Origin: Ornithinibacillus californiensis
GTDB taxonomy: Bacteria > Bacillota > Bacilli > Bacillales > Amphibacillaceae
Length of the DNA stretch: 38,730 bases
Direction of reading: 5' to 3'
Assembly (NCBI RefSeq): GCF_001038485.1
Contig: NZ_LDUE01000023.1
Coordinates: 1 to 38,730 of the forward strand
The position numbers were made by a program, and so were the translations under genes. The notes under the pieces are model-generated. The model was not told the origin of the DNA, did no database searches, and worked only from the letters and a program-made list of their open reading frames with translations. This document shows, in pieces, positions 19,311 through 28,850 of this stretch. How positions within the stretch are numbered: position 1 is the stretch's first letter; every line of letters begins with the position of its first letter.

Positions 19311-20311
19311 GCTTCATCATTCACTTTCAAACCAAAATGTTGATATGCTTTCTGTGTTACGACTCTTCCTCTAGGTGTTCGTTGAATAAAACCGATTTGT
19401 AATAAGTATGGTTCATATACATCCTCAATTGTTTGTGATTCTTCACCAATAGTTGCTGCAATAGTATCCAATCCAACTGGGCCACCTTGAAAACCATCAA
19501 TTATACCTTTTAATAACTTATGGTCAATATGGTCTAATCCTCGATCATCAACTTGAAGCATTCCTAATGCCACTTCGGTTGTTTCTAAACTAATTTCGTT
19601 TTCACCTTTTACTTGGGAGATATCCCTAATTCGTCGTAATAAGCGATTTGCAATACGAGGAGTCCCTCTAGAACGCCTTGCTATCTCGACTGCCGCTTCT
19701 TTCGTAATTTTCGTTTCAAATATTTCAGCAGTTCGTTCCACAATTGCACATAAATCCTTAGTCTCATAATATTCAAGCCTTGATAAGACTCCAAAACGGT
19801 CACGTAACGGTGCAGATAATAACCCCGCCCTCGTTGTTGCTCCAACTAATGTAAAAGGAGGCAAGTCGATGCGAACTGATCTTGCACTAGGGCCAGTTCC
19901 AATGACAATATCAATAAAAAAGTCTTCCATTGCAGAATACAAAACTTCCTCTACTGAACGTGGCAAACGGTGAACCTCGTCAATAAATAGAACATCTCCT
20001 GCCTCTAAGGAAGTGAGTATGGCTGCTAAATCACCGGCTCGATCAATTGCTGGTCCAGATGTCGAACGAAATTGAACACCCATTTCGTTGGCGATGATTG
20101 CAGCAAGTGTAGTCTTACCAAGTCCCGGAGGACCATATAATAAAACATGGTCTAGTGGTTCGTTTCGCATTTTGGCTGCCTGTATAAAAATGCGCAAGTT
20201 CTCTTTCACTTTGTCTTGACCTATATATTGCGTTAATGTTGTGGGGCGAAGACTAAGTTCAACGGAGGATTCTTCAGCATGTAATTCGCCTGTTACCATT
20301 CGCTCATCCAT
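19307..20311 (-). CDS. ruvB: Holliday junction branch migration ATPase RuvB
   Basis: AAA+ motor that, with RuvA, drives branch migration of Holliday junctions. The 334 residues match the family. Walker [12 protein letters not shown] is at 60-70, Walker [11 protein letters not shown] near 110-119, sensor 1 in LVGATTRAG, and the arginine finger region in LRDRFGV. A C-terminal winged-helix follows (RTPRGRVVT). The ATG has a good AGGGGG ribosome-binding site. It lies 15 bases after ruvA. No SOS (LexA) box was found upstream of ruvA. Confidence 0.98.
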   Translation of the reverse strand: MDERMVTGELHAEESSVELSLRPTTLTQYIGQDKVKENLRIFIQAAKMRNEPLDHVLLYGPPGLGKTTLAAIIANEMGVQFRSTSGPAIDRAGDLAAILTSLEAGDVLFIDEVHRLPRSVEEVLYSAMEDFFIDIVIGTGPSARSVRIDLPPFTLVGATTRAGLLSAPLRDRFGVLSRLEYYETKDLCAIVERTAEIFETKITKEAAVEIARRSRGTPRIANRLLRRIRDISQVKGENEISLETTEVALGMLQVDDRGLDHIDHKLLKGIIDGFQGGPVGLDTIAATIGEESQTIEDVYEPYLLQIGFIQRTPRGRVVTQKAYQHFGLKVNDEA

Positions 20312-20326
20312 AATAATGCCCCCTTA

Positions 20327-20941
20327 TTATTTTTTCATTAATAAACTTAATGCTTTTCGAATAATATCATCTGTACTACTAGATGCAGGATCGAGTGCTT
20401 TTTTCAACTGTGGCATTATTGCCTTAACTTCTCTATCCATATAACCTAAGGATTTTAAAGCTTCCATTGCTTCTTTAAGTTCATTCGTTAGTCCAGCAGG
20501 CTTTTCACTGGTTTCAACCTGTACATCAGTAATAGTAAAGTTAGCAGCTAATTTCCCTTTTAAATCTAAAATCATTTGTCTAGCGGTCTTCTTTCCTACC
20601 CCTGGGAAGCTAGTCAGGAATTTATCATCTTCTCGTTCAATTGCAGCAACAAATTCAGGAATATTAACACCTGCTAAAATGGCTAACGCCCCTTTTGGTC
20701 CAATTCCAGAGACCGAAAGTAACCGGATAAATAGATATTTTTGATCCTCGTTCTTAAATCCATATAAAACTTGCGCATCTTCACGAACATGAAAATAAGT
20801 ATGTATTTGAAGTTCATTATTTAATGCATCTTGAAATGTAAATGGATTGGGACAAATTACTTCATATCCAATCCCATGAACATCTACTATGATAGCCTCA
20901 TCTTGAATTGAGACTAATTTTCCTCGTACATAAGAAATCAT
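20327..20941 (-). CDS. ruvA: Holliday junction DNA-binding protein RuvA
   Basis: Tetramer that recognises the four-way junction and loads RuvB. The 204 residues show the N-terminal OB domain (about 1-62, MISYVRGKLVSI), two helix-hairpin-helix motifs (VSGIGPKGALAIL and FPGVGKKTARQMI) and a C-terminal RuvB-contact domain after an acidic linker. GGGGAGAAG lies before the ATG. It heads the run that continues through yajC. The bofC gene that precedes ruvA in B. subtilis is absent; a CoxA-like lipoprotein gene comes next instead. Confidence 0.98.
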   Translation of the reverse strand: MISYVRGKLVSIQDEAIIVDVHGIGYEVICPNPFTFQDALNNELQIHTYFHVREDAQVLYGFKNEDQKYLFIRLLSVSGIGPKGALAILAGVNIPEFVAAIEREDDKFLTSFPGVGKKTARQMILDLKGKLAANFTITDVQVETSEKPAGLTNELKEAMEALKSLGYMDREVKAIMPQLKKALDPASSSTDDIIRKALSLLMKK

Positions 20942-21024
20942 GTTATCTTCTCCCCACTCTAAATCCTTTTCCTATTCTATCACAAATTCATTGTAGGGGC
21001 ATTTTCTGAATCTATCCAATCTAG

Positions 21025-21053
21025 AAAAAGCCTTTGCGCATAACAAAGGCTTA
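21025..21053 (-). terminator. Terminator after the CoxA-like gene
   Basis: Perfect nine-pair stem 21028-21036 / 21044-21052 with a seven-base loop, followed on the minus strand by a T run (TTTTTC). The stop codon of the lipoprotein gene (21053-21051) is part of the stem. Confidence 0.85.
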
Positions 21054-21608
21054 ATCATTTCCAAAAAAGTCATTTATATTTTGTTCCATTTCAGCATCCA
21101 TTAAATTCGGGCTGCTATTTTGATTTCGCATGCGATCCCACCAAATTGTTTCTGTATAAACCACAATTTCTTTATCATTAACGATTTGTTTTACTTCTTC
21201 TTCAATAGTTTGCTTCAGTTCAGGATAGTACTTATTACCTGTCTGGACAGCAACAATAATTCTATCTTCAGTTTCTGAGACTTGAGCTTGTACAATTTCC
21301 TTTCTTTCTGACAGATAGTCAGAAATCTGCATTGTTCTTTCGTTCGTATAACGATCTTCATTCTTAGCCGATAAGTTTCGATCGCCTTCGTTCACATATT
21401 CTTGTTCACTTTGCGGATAACCACCTAATTCGCCAATTGATCTATCCTGATTACCTGTTCGCTCCTTTTCTTCCTCTTCTGTCTCATAATTAATCGGTTG
21501 AACGGTATTATTATCATTATTCGGTCTACTCGCACCTTCCTGTGTCTCATTTCCGCAAGCAGCTAATAACAATACACTTGTGAGTGCCATTAGTAATTTT
21601 CCACGCAT
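21051..21608 (-). CDS. coxA: YhcN/YlaJ-family sporulation lipoprotein, CoxA-like
   Basis: A 185-residue lipoprotein: signal peptide with lipobox LLAAC and lipid-bearing C18, then a charged low-complexity stretch (about 20-90) and a C-terminal domain (about 92-170) with AQVSETEDRIIVAVQTG and EIVVYTETIWWDRM. This resembles the Spore_YhcN_YlaJ domain. In B. subtilis the cortex protein CoxA (YrbB) of this family lies next to safA and ruvA, which fits the context, so I infer CoxA. The ATG is preceded by AGGGAGG, which is in one arm of a 12-bp perfect inverted repeat at 21612-21651. Expected location is the spore cortex or membrane surface. Confidence 0.65.
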   Translation of the reverse strand: MRGKLLMALTSVLLLAACGNETQEGASRPNNDNNTVQPINYETEEEEKERTGNQDRSIGELGGYPQSEQEYVNEGDRNLSAKNEDRYTNERTMQISDYLSERKEIVQAQVSETEDRIIVAVQTGNKYYPELKQTIEEEVKQIVNDKEIVVYTETIWWDRMRNQNSSPNLMDAEMEQNINDFFGND

Positions 21609-21611
21609 AAT

Positions 21612-21651
21612 ATAACCTCCCTTACCGCTAGTTTGCTTAAAGGGAGGTTAT
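21612..21651 (-). promoter_or_regulatory. Perfect inverted repeat over the coxA ribosome-binding site
   Basis: ATAACCTCCCTT (21612-21623) and AAGGGAGGTTAT (21640-21651) form a twelve-pair stem with a 16-base loop. On the minus strand the arm next to the gene is the Shine-Dalgarno sequence itself. There is no T run after it, so it is more likely a translational switch or RNA-stability hairpin than a terminator; either remains possible. Confidence 0.6.
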
Positions 21652-21750
21652 TTACAACCGGTTAATTTATCCTTTTGAAAAAATATGTGGGAAAATTTAT
21701 ACGGTAAAATATGATACTCGATAGCTACACCACCATTAATCGTATAGGCG

Positions 21751-22704
21751 TTACTTTATTAAAAGAATGGAATCACGTAAAAACTCTTTTCGTTTCAACC
21801 ATTCCTTTTCCATTGATAGTAAATAGGAATCAACACTTTGACTTCGTTTTCTTGTAAGAAAATGCAACCATTCGCGGAGAAGATCACTTGGAATAAACAC
21901 AGAAAATAAATACTTATCTAAGTCTTTCTCATCCACCATCCCATATGAAAGCAATGTTTCTACATCCCAATTAATGTTAGGTAAAAAACGCTGCCCTAGC
22001 TGAATGTAATCATACAGCTGGGAGGTACAATGTAATAAGTCAAAATCAATTAACCACGTCTTTTCACTTTGAATAAAGTTATGCGAAGCAACATCACCAT
22101 GTACCCAAATTCCATTTCTTTCAGCATTTAATTGATCCTTGTTCCAATTAAAGTTCGATACAAGTTCCGTATACTTTCTCATCATCCTGCGTATATCTTC
22201 ATACAAAATATTATGGCCATAGCTATAGAAAATCTTTTCCGTTTCTTCAAATTTGTATAGCCTCGTTTCCCACCGTTTAAAAAATAATTGCTTTTTTACC
22301 ATCTTATTTATATGAACATGACTTGCCTGCTGGTGAAACCTTTTTACTGTATTGACAGCTTTTTTACGGTCGATTTCTGACTTGTAATTGAGTTTTCTAC
22401 CGGCGACATAAGGAGAAATTGTCCAATAGTAATTTGTTCCAGTAGAAATTTCTCTCTTCCCATTCGGATATCGTACAAAAGGAACAATTTCTCTAGAACG
22501 AATCTTTTCAAAGAACTCCCATTGTTGTTTCAGGTTACTAGCATTAGAATGTCCTTTTAATACGTATTTCTCACCAAATACTGTCTCAATGTAGTAAACA
22601 TTGCGTTTTATTGGATGAATTTTGGCAGCCTCTAAGTTCCCCTCCCAATATAAAAAAGAAGAGAGACGATTGATTCTAGCATCGTCTCTGCTTAGGTTGT
22701 TCAA
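21751..22704 (-). CDS. CotS/YsxE/YutH-type spore-coat kinase-like protein
   Basis: A 317-residue protein of the aminoglycoside phosphotransferase/choline kinase fold. VLKG near residue 49 is the likely ATP lysine, WVHGDVASHNFI the catalytic loop and WLIDFDLL the magnesium aspartate motif. Spore coat proteins CotS, YsxE and YutH of bacilli have this fold. In B. subtilis ysxE follows spoVID, and here the gene follows the LysM protein gene safA, supporting a coat role. The start is TTG overlapping the safA stop (TTGA, four bases). No ATG is nearby and the ribosome-binding site (GAGGAA) is rather far. Whether it phosphorylates anything is unknown. Confidence 0.75.
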   Translation of the reverse strand: MNNLSRDDARINRLSSFLYWEGNLEAAKIHPIKRNVYYIETVFGEKYVLKGHSNASNLKQQWEFFEKIRSREIVPFVRYPNGKREISTGTNYYWTISPYVAGRKLNYKSEIDRKKAVNTVKRFHQQASHVHINKMVKKQLFFKRWETRLYKFEETEKIFYSYGHNILYEDIRRMMRKYTELVSNFNWNKDQLNAERNGIWVHGDVASHNFIQSEKTWLIDFDLLHCTSQLYDYIQLGQRFLPNINWDVETLLSYGMVDEKDLDKYLFSVFIPSDLLREWLHFLTRKRSQSVDSYLLSMEKEWLKRKEFLRDSILLIK

Positions 22705-23606
22705 TCGGATGATTCTTCCTCATTATTGGTTCTTAATTCACCGAATCCAGGAGGGGTTGGGAAACCATTTTCATTTAATCCTGCCATGGATGGAAATGTC
22801 ATATTAGATCCCATTTGTGGCATATTGCCTTGGTTTTGGAAGCCTATCTGAGGCATCGTACCTTGGCCTTGAGTATACATGTTTGGATCGAACTGTGGCA
22901 TGAAGCCTTGATTTTGATCATATTGAGGTATTTGACCCATAGGTGGAGTTTGTAATCCTGTACCTCCACCACAACCACAATCGCCGTTATCCATATCCTG
23001 CATAGGCATTAGCTGTGTCGGATGCGGCATTGGTGGTGCCATGTGCATCGGATGCATGGGAAATACGTGGTGTCCACCACAGCAGCAAGGATGTACTGGA
23101 TAGCAAGGAACCATGTGCGGTTGATACATTGGTTGTTGATAAGCCGGTTCCAGTATCGGTTGTTCTTTTGGCATTTTTGCAGACTCGACACTCTCTGAGC
23201 TTTCGGGAAAATTAAACATCATATAGGTTGTTTGCTCTTGTTCCATGGTTGGAGCTTGCATTACTTGCGGCATTGTCATTTGTGGAATTTGCGGCATTTG
23301 AGGCATTGGAATCTCTGGCTTGATCTCCATCGTCGGCTTTTCATCATCTTCTTTAATCACTGGAATAGGTTTAGGTGAAATATCCTTGTATGGTGTTTGG
23401 ACTTGTTGTTCTTTTTTTATTTCTTTTACTGCAGCCTCCTTTTTAACTGTTTTTGCATTTGTTGGAATGCGAATTTTCATTCCTGGCATTATCATATCTG
23501 GACTCGCAATATGTGAATTAGCAGCTTTTAATGCCTCAAAATCTACCCCATACGATTTGGACAGCTCCCATAATGTATCTCCCTTTTTGACAATATGAAT
23601 TTTCAA
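22701..23606 (-). CDS. safA: Spore coat morphogenetic protein SafA (LysM)
   Basis: Organises inner coat assembly around the spore cortex. The N-terminal LysM domain (2-48) contains KIHIVKKGDTLWELSKSYGV and the SafA phrase ASPDMIMPGMKIRIP. After a lysine-rich linker the chain becomes rich in Met, Pro and Gln, with a Cys/His patch (PCYPVHPCCCGGHH) and a second CGCGGG. The frame is open from GTG 23627, but AAAGGAG lies inside that stretch and points to TTG at 23606, which starts the protein at MKIHIV as in B. subtilis. It has 301 residues (B. subtilis 387). The kinase-like coat gene overlaps its stop. Confidence 0.88.
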   Translation of the reverse strand: MKIHIVKKGDTLWELSKSYGVDFEALKAANSHIASPDMIMPGMKIRIPTNAKTVKKEAAVKEIKKEQQVQTPYKDISPKPIPVIKEDDEKPTMEIKPEIPMPQMPQIPQMTMPQVMQAPTMEQEQTTYMMFNFPESSESVESAKMPKEQPILEPAYQQPMYQPHMVPCYPVHPCCCGGHHVFPMHPMHMAPPMPHPTQLMPMQDMDNGDCGCGGGTGLQTPPMGQIPQYDQNQGFMPQFDPNMYTQGQGTMPQIGFQNQGNMPQMGSNMTFPSMAGLNENGFPTPPGFGELRTNNEEESSD

Positions 23607-23771
23607 TGTTGAACGATCTCCTTTCACTTCTATAATCTCTGGGCTAATTACTCTATATCAAGATATGCAAAGTAAATGGAAATGTTGAACCATATTCAAA
23701 AAGAATAAAAAACTCCTATACGTTCTTAAGTGGAGTATCACTGTCGAGTTCTCTGTCAAAAAATTACCATA

Positions 23772-23804
23772 ATAAAAAGAGCCCTCTCCTTAAGGAGAAG
23801 AACT
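23772..23804 (-). terminator. Terminator after obg
   Basis: On the minus strand a long stem with AGAG..TCTCC / GGAGA..CTCT, two G-T pairs and one bulge, directly after the obg stop (TAG 23807-23805) and followed by TTTTT. A weaker ACTCC/GGAGT hairpin with six T lies further down at 23707-23736. Confidence 0.8.
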
Positions 23805-25103
<1,299 letters not shown>

Positions 25104-25625
25104 TCAGGAAGGAATGGAAAAACTAATCCTTGTATCGGATCCAGTCTCCTTTACCTGTATCAACACATCATCAAGTTTTCTTGATAGTCTTTCTTTCCAT
25201 TCGTTGCCATCAATTGATTGTCCATTTAACGTGACTACCAATTCGATCGAATGATTACTGCTCATTAACTTTACTTCTCCAGTTATTATTTCTAATTTAT
25301 CTGCTAAAATGTTGTCTATTAATGTATTCCCTATATTTGTTAAAACACGATCATAATCGTATAAACTTGTATCATCAGTATGTATATCGTATGTAAAATG
25401 AATATGTTTATGATGTAAGTTTACTTGAATTAACCAAAGAACAAAATTAGGGCAATCCACATTCATGAGCGTTCTTTCTTGATTGAATGCATCTATTATT
25501 GCTTCAACTTTTAATTTTACCTTATCGGTTTTTCCCATACTTAAATAACCATGAACAATCTGCAAGTCATTCATTAAATCATGTCGCTGTAATCGCAATA
25601 ACTGAATAATATCCTTCGCTTCCAC
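25104..25625 (-). CDS. spo0B: Sporulation initiation phosphotransferase Spo0B
   Basis: Middle carrier of the phosphorelay that moves phosphate from Spo0F to Spo0A. The N-terminal helical hairpin has RHDLMNDLQIVHGYL, with the phosphorylated histidine at position 15; a C-terminal degenerate ATPase-like domain follows. The 173 residues are somewhat shorter than B. subtilis Spo0B (192). The start is GTG with GGGGGAGG six bases upstream. Unlike the B. subtilis arrangement where it is joined to the ribosomal operon, a terminator (25752-25784) and an extended -10 promoter (25650-25658) separate it from rpmA. The obg gene follows after 18 bases. Confidence 0.93.
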   Translation of the reverse strand: MEAKDIIQLLRLQRHDLMNDLQIVHGYLSMGKTDKVKLKVEAIIDAFNQERTLMNVDCPNFVLWLIQVNLHHKHIHFTYDIHTDDTSLYDYDRVLTNIGNTLIDNILADKLEIITGEVKLMSSNHSIELVVTLNGQSIDGNEWKERLSRKLDDVLIQVKETGSDTRISFSIPS

Positions 25626-25649
25626 AATTATCCTCCCCCATTATGTTGA

Positions 25650-25658
25650 ATTATAGCA
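25650..25658 (-). promoter_or_regulatory. Extended -10 promoter of spo0B-obg
   Basis: Minus-strand TGCTATAAT (25658-25650) is a perfect extended -10 element. No good -35 box is seen, which such promoters often lack. The start would be near 25643, giving a leader of about 18 bases that contains the GGGGGAGG ribosome-binding site. Confidence 0.65.
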
Positions 25659-25751
25659 GAAAATAGTGGGAAATTCATAATTCAGGAGATATAGATCTAC
25701 TTATCGTATAAACATCTCATTTAATGGTCTATGAGACATTGTAGCTTTCAA

Positions 25752-25784
25752 CAAAAAAACTCCAACCACTAAATGATTGGAGTT
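25752..25784 (-). terminator. Terminator of the rplU-prp-rpmA operon
   Basis: Eleven-pair stem (one G-T pair) 25758-25768 / 25774-25784, five-base loop, then seven T on the minus strand. It begins ten bases after the rpmA stop. Confidence 0.93.
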
Positions 25785-25794
25785 TCATAAGTAA

Positions 25795-26426
<632 letters not shown>

Positions 26427-26436
26427 AACATGACCC

Positions 26437-26745
26437 TTATTGGTTGATTTTTTCGATTACTAATTTCGTATAAGGTTGACGATGACCTTGTTTCTTATGG
26501 TAGTTTTTCTTAGGCTTGAATTTGAATACAGTGACTTTCTTTTGACGACCATGTTTTTCAACTTTAGCCGTAACAGTAGCACCTTCAACATAAGGAGAAC
26601 CAACTTTAACGTTTTCCCCACCTACGAAAAGAACTTTGTCAAAAGTAACGGTTTCATCCACGTCTGCTGTAACTTTTTCAACGTAAACTACTTGGCCCTC
26701 TTCAACTTTCACTTGCTTACCACCAGCTTCGATAATTGCGTACAT
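26437..26745 (-). CDS. rplU: Ribosomal protein bL21
   Basis: Large-subunit protein binding 23S rRNA. The 102 residues contain the family start [17 protein letters not shown] and the C-terminal [24 protein letters not shown] precedes the ATG. It is the first gene of rplU-prp-rpmA, behind the L21 leader RNA and a clear promoter. Confidence 0.98.
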   Translation of the reverse strand: MYAIIEAGGKQVKVEEGQVVYVEKVTADVDETVTFDKVLFVGGENVKVGSPYVEGATVTAKVEKHGRQKKVTVFKFKPKKNYHKKQGHRQPYTKLVIEKINQ

Positions 26746-26852
26746 AACTGCACCTCCTTAATAAACTCAGACTCGCCATACAGGTAAACATAAACTAGTT
26801 TTTAAAAACCTGTTCTGTGCGGTTGTAGCACGGGTGCTACGATGAATAACAT
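26746..26852 (-). promoter_or_regulatory. L21 ribosomal protein leader RNA
   Basis: The untranslated leader of rplU folds into a hairpin GTAGCAC/GTGCTAC (26840-26825), followed by ACCGCACAGAACAGG and a second region with AACAGGTTTTT and TTTACCTGT before the ribosome-binding site. Position and pattern fit the L21 leader family of Firmicutes, thought to control the operon by binding a product. Identification is from memory of the family, not from a model search. Confidence 0.75.
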
Positions 26853-26858
26853 ACAAAT

Positions 26859-26886
26859 GTTATCACGTATGCTTACTCTTTGTCAA
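26859..26886 (-). promoter_or_regulatory. Sigma-A promoter of rplU-prp-rpmA
   Basis: Minus-strand perfect TTGACA (26886-26881), spacer of 16 and GATAAC (26864-26859); TAACAT with an 18-base spacer is the alternative -10. It starts seven bases after the spoIVFB stop. Confidence 0.7.
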
Positions 26887-26893
26887 GGTCTTT

Positions 26894-27760
26894 CTATATA
26901 GATGAATAGTTTGCTACCTCACCTATTGTTTTATTATAGTTCCTATCGAAAAAGTAACTTTTCAAACAATCAGTCTCATCAAGTGAAAGACGCGTATTAT
27001 TTGGCATTTGAATATAGATCGAATGCTTCACATCCCGTCTAAACTGTGAGAATACTTCCATTAACGAATATTGAAAAGGTACTGTAATCGGACTTACTGT
27101 TTTAATCCAATTATTCCCTTTATACCGGTTTAGTAAGAAACGGATAAATACATAATGCCTTTTTTTCCATTCTGAACGATTTTCTAACAGTAGGAAAACC
27201 ATAATTAACAGTGCACTTAGTGTAAATGGGAAAAATAATAACTGTATAACAATAATCAACACACACAATGTAATAGAGACAACTAGAACCGTATGATATG
27301 CCTTTTGGAAAGGTAATTTTGTTGAAAACAAAAAAAATAATAGCTTGCCACCATCTAATGGCCAGATAGGTAATAAATTAAAGACAAGGATAGTCGTATT
27401 ATAGAATAGGACTGTCTCGATTATGGAACTAGGAAGCTGCGTAAACCATGTTGCAAGAATCATTAGAATATATATTATAACATGTTGAAAAGGGCCTGCT
27501 AGCGTTACGATAACTTCTTCTTTAACAGGCCTACTTCCGTTCTCATCTGTATCCATTACCCCTCCAAAAACCCAAAGCATTACTTGTCTTATTCTCCATT
27601 TATAATAAGCAGCAGCGGAATAGTGTCCCAATTCATGAAATAGAACAATCGCTAATATGATAAATAACTCAACAAATGTACCAGTTAAAAATGAAATAAT
27701 TAGAAACAAGAATAATATTGGATGTATATGTATTGGTGGGATAAACTTATGGATTTTCAT
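26894..27760 (-). CDS. spoIVFB: Intramembrane metalloprotease SpoIVFB
   Basis: Site-2 protease in the outer forespore membrane that activates pro-sigma-K in the mother cell. HELGH is at 42-46 within a membrane segment, and NLLPIWPLDGG supplies the third metal ligand D136. A cytoplasmic C-terminal domain follows six membrane segments. The frame allows TTG starts at 27769 and 27763, but the ATG at 27760 with AGGTGA nine bases upstream is chosen and gives 288 residues, the B. subtilis length. It overlaps spoIVFA by 14 bases, consistent with coupled synthesis of the complex. Confidence 0.96.
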   Translation of the reverse strand: MKIHKFIPPIHIHPILFLFLIISFLTGTFVELFIILAIVLFHELGHYSAAAYYKWRIRQVMLWVFGGVMDTDENGSRPVKEEVIVTLAGPFQHVIIYILMILATWFTQLPSSIIETVLFYNTTILVFNLLPIWPLDGGKLLFFLFSTKLPFQKAYHTVLVVSITLCVLIIVIQLLFFPFTLSALLIMVFLLLENRSEWKKRHYVFIRFLLNRYKGNNWIKTVSPITVPFQYSLMEVFSQFRRDVKHSIYIQMPNNTRLSLDETDCLKSYFFDRNYNKTIGEVANYSSI

Positions 27761-28517
27761 CAACTTCAATCACCTGTACTGGATCAACATACTCATTATC
27801 TTTTTCAATTGAGAAATATACCATTTCACTTTCAGCTGTTGGGCTAAATTCACCGATACGCTGGTTGGCTGATACGATTTGATATAAATGGACATCGATT
27901 GAACTTAAATAGCCATATGTAGAAGTTGATCCATCTGCATGCTGTATGATAATTGTTTTGTTTGTATCTGATTTTTTACCTGCGAAAATGACAAATCCCT
28001 CATCAAGTGCAGCAACAGAGGTCGTCTCGTTTGGAGCAATCATTATTCCCTTACCATTAGCTTGAAAAGTTTCGATGACACTACCTGTAACTGGGAGAGC
28101 AAGCGCCGCCTCAGTTACTTCTGGTTCTTTTGTTGGCGAGAGTGCTAGTGGTGTTCCAAAGGAATCCTTGTACCATTTATAAGCACTCGCAAACGGGAAT
28201 TCTTCGGTTAAGACATTGCTAGTCCATTGTCTCGGCTTTTCAAAAAATTCTGCATCATTTTGCCAAATAATAGCAATTGAAAAAAATAACATAACAGAAA
28301 AGATTCCCTTCAAAATAATCCCTGTTATCGTATTGCTTCTATTTTGGTTAGAAGCTGAAGTATCAATAAAATTCGGGTAAAAACCGTGTCTTTCTTCATC
28401 TTGTGGCAAAGAAGGCATGATTGTGCTAACTTTATTTGTTTTTGACTTTGTCGGGACTCCTCTTGATTTTTTCCGTTCACTAATGGCTCTTCTTACATCT
28501 TTTATTTCTTTCTTCAT
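27747..28517 (-). CDS. spoIVFA: Stage IV sporulation protein SpoIVFA
   Basis: Holds SpoIVFB in an inhibited complex with BofA until the forespore signals by SpoIVB cleavage. The 256 residues have a cytoplasmic, basic N terminus, one membrane segment (about 64-85) and an outer C-terminal M23-like (LytM) domain with VIAPNETTSVAALDEGFVIF-type pattern and HADGSTSTYGYLSS. The M23 metal residues look incomplete, as expected for this non-catalytic relative. The start ATG follows GAAGGAATGAGG. A strong sigma-E promoter lies upstream at 28548-28576. Confidence 0.93.
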   Translation of the reverse strand: MKKEIKDVRRAISERKKSRGVPTKSKTNKVSTIMPSLPQDEERHGFYPNFIDTSASNQNRSNTITGIILKGIFSVMLFFSIAIIWQNDAEFFEKPRQWTSNVLTEEFPFASAYKWYKDSFGTPLALSPTKEPEVTEAALALPVTGSVIETFQANGKGIMIAPNETTSVAALDEGFVIFAGKKSDTNKTIIIQHADGSTSTYGYLSSIDVHLYQIVSANQRIGEFSPTAESEMVYFSIEKDNEYVDPVQVIEVDENP

Positions 28518-28547
28518 TGGCCCTCATTCCTTCATAATCATTTATAC

Positions 28548-28576
28548 ATTGTATGAAAGAATGGGACAAGATATGA
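28548..28576 (-). promoter_or_regulatory. Sigma-E promoter of spoIVFA-spoIVFB
   Basis: Minus-strand TCATATC (28576-28570), a 14-base spacer and CATACAAT (28555-28548) match the mother-cell sigma-E consensus well. This agrees with the known sigma-E control of the operon in B. subtilis. The -35 element is exactly the loop of a perfect inverted repeat (GGGACAA 28563-28569 / TTGTCCC 28577-28583), a possible operator. Confidence 0.75.
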
Positions 28577-28583
28577 TTGTCCC

Positions 28584-28781
28584 TATTTGATAAAAATAGT
28601 AATCTTGTAAATTTAAGAATTTTTCTTTACACACTATGCACAGCTGAAAAACTTACACATTAGCGCAGGTTGTAACTTAGTCCATTCAGTTTCAGGTATG
28701 TCGCGATGCTCCTATTGAGTTAGATTTATATAGATTTCTACACATAGATTACATATGATCGCCCATTAAGAATGAAAAAAC
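28584..28781. other. Gene-free stretch between spoIVFA promoter and minD terminator
   Basis: The gap between spoIVFA and minD is 333 bases. Beyond the sigma-E promoter at one end and the minD terminator at the other, I see no open frame with a ribosome-binding site, no strong hairpin and no repeat in this AT-rich part. Confidence 0.6.
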
Positions 28782-28818
28782 AAAAAAGCTCTAAAATCTA
28801 TAATGACTTTAGAACTCT
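28782..28818 (-). terminator. Terminator after minD
   Basis: On the minus strand GTTCTAAAGTC pairs with GATTTTAGAGC (two G-T pairs) around a six-base loop, followed by six T. It ends the mreBCD-minCD transcript. Confidence 0.85.
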
Positions 28819-28850
28819 TGTTTGAACAATTGATTTTTATTATATGAATA

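Noticed and set aside
20942-21027. Possible LexA/SOS box upstream of ruvA
   Set aside because: No CGAAC-4-GTTCG or close variant is present.
23707-23736. Second terminator-like hairpin downstream of obg
   Set aside because: The stem has only five pairs, although six T follow; too weak to list as a feature in its own right.
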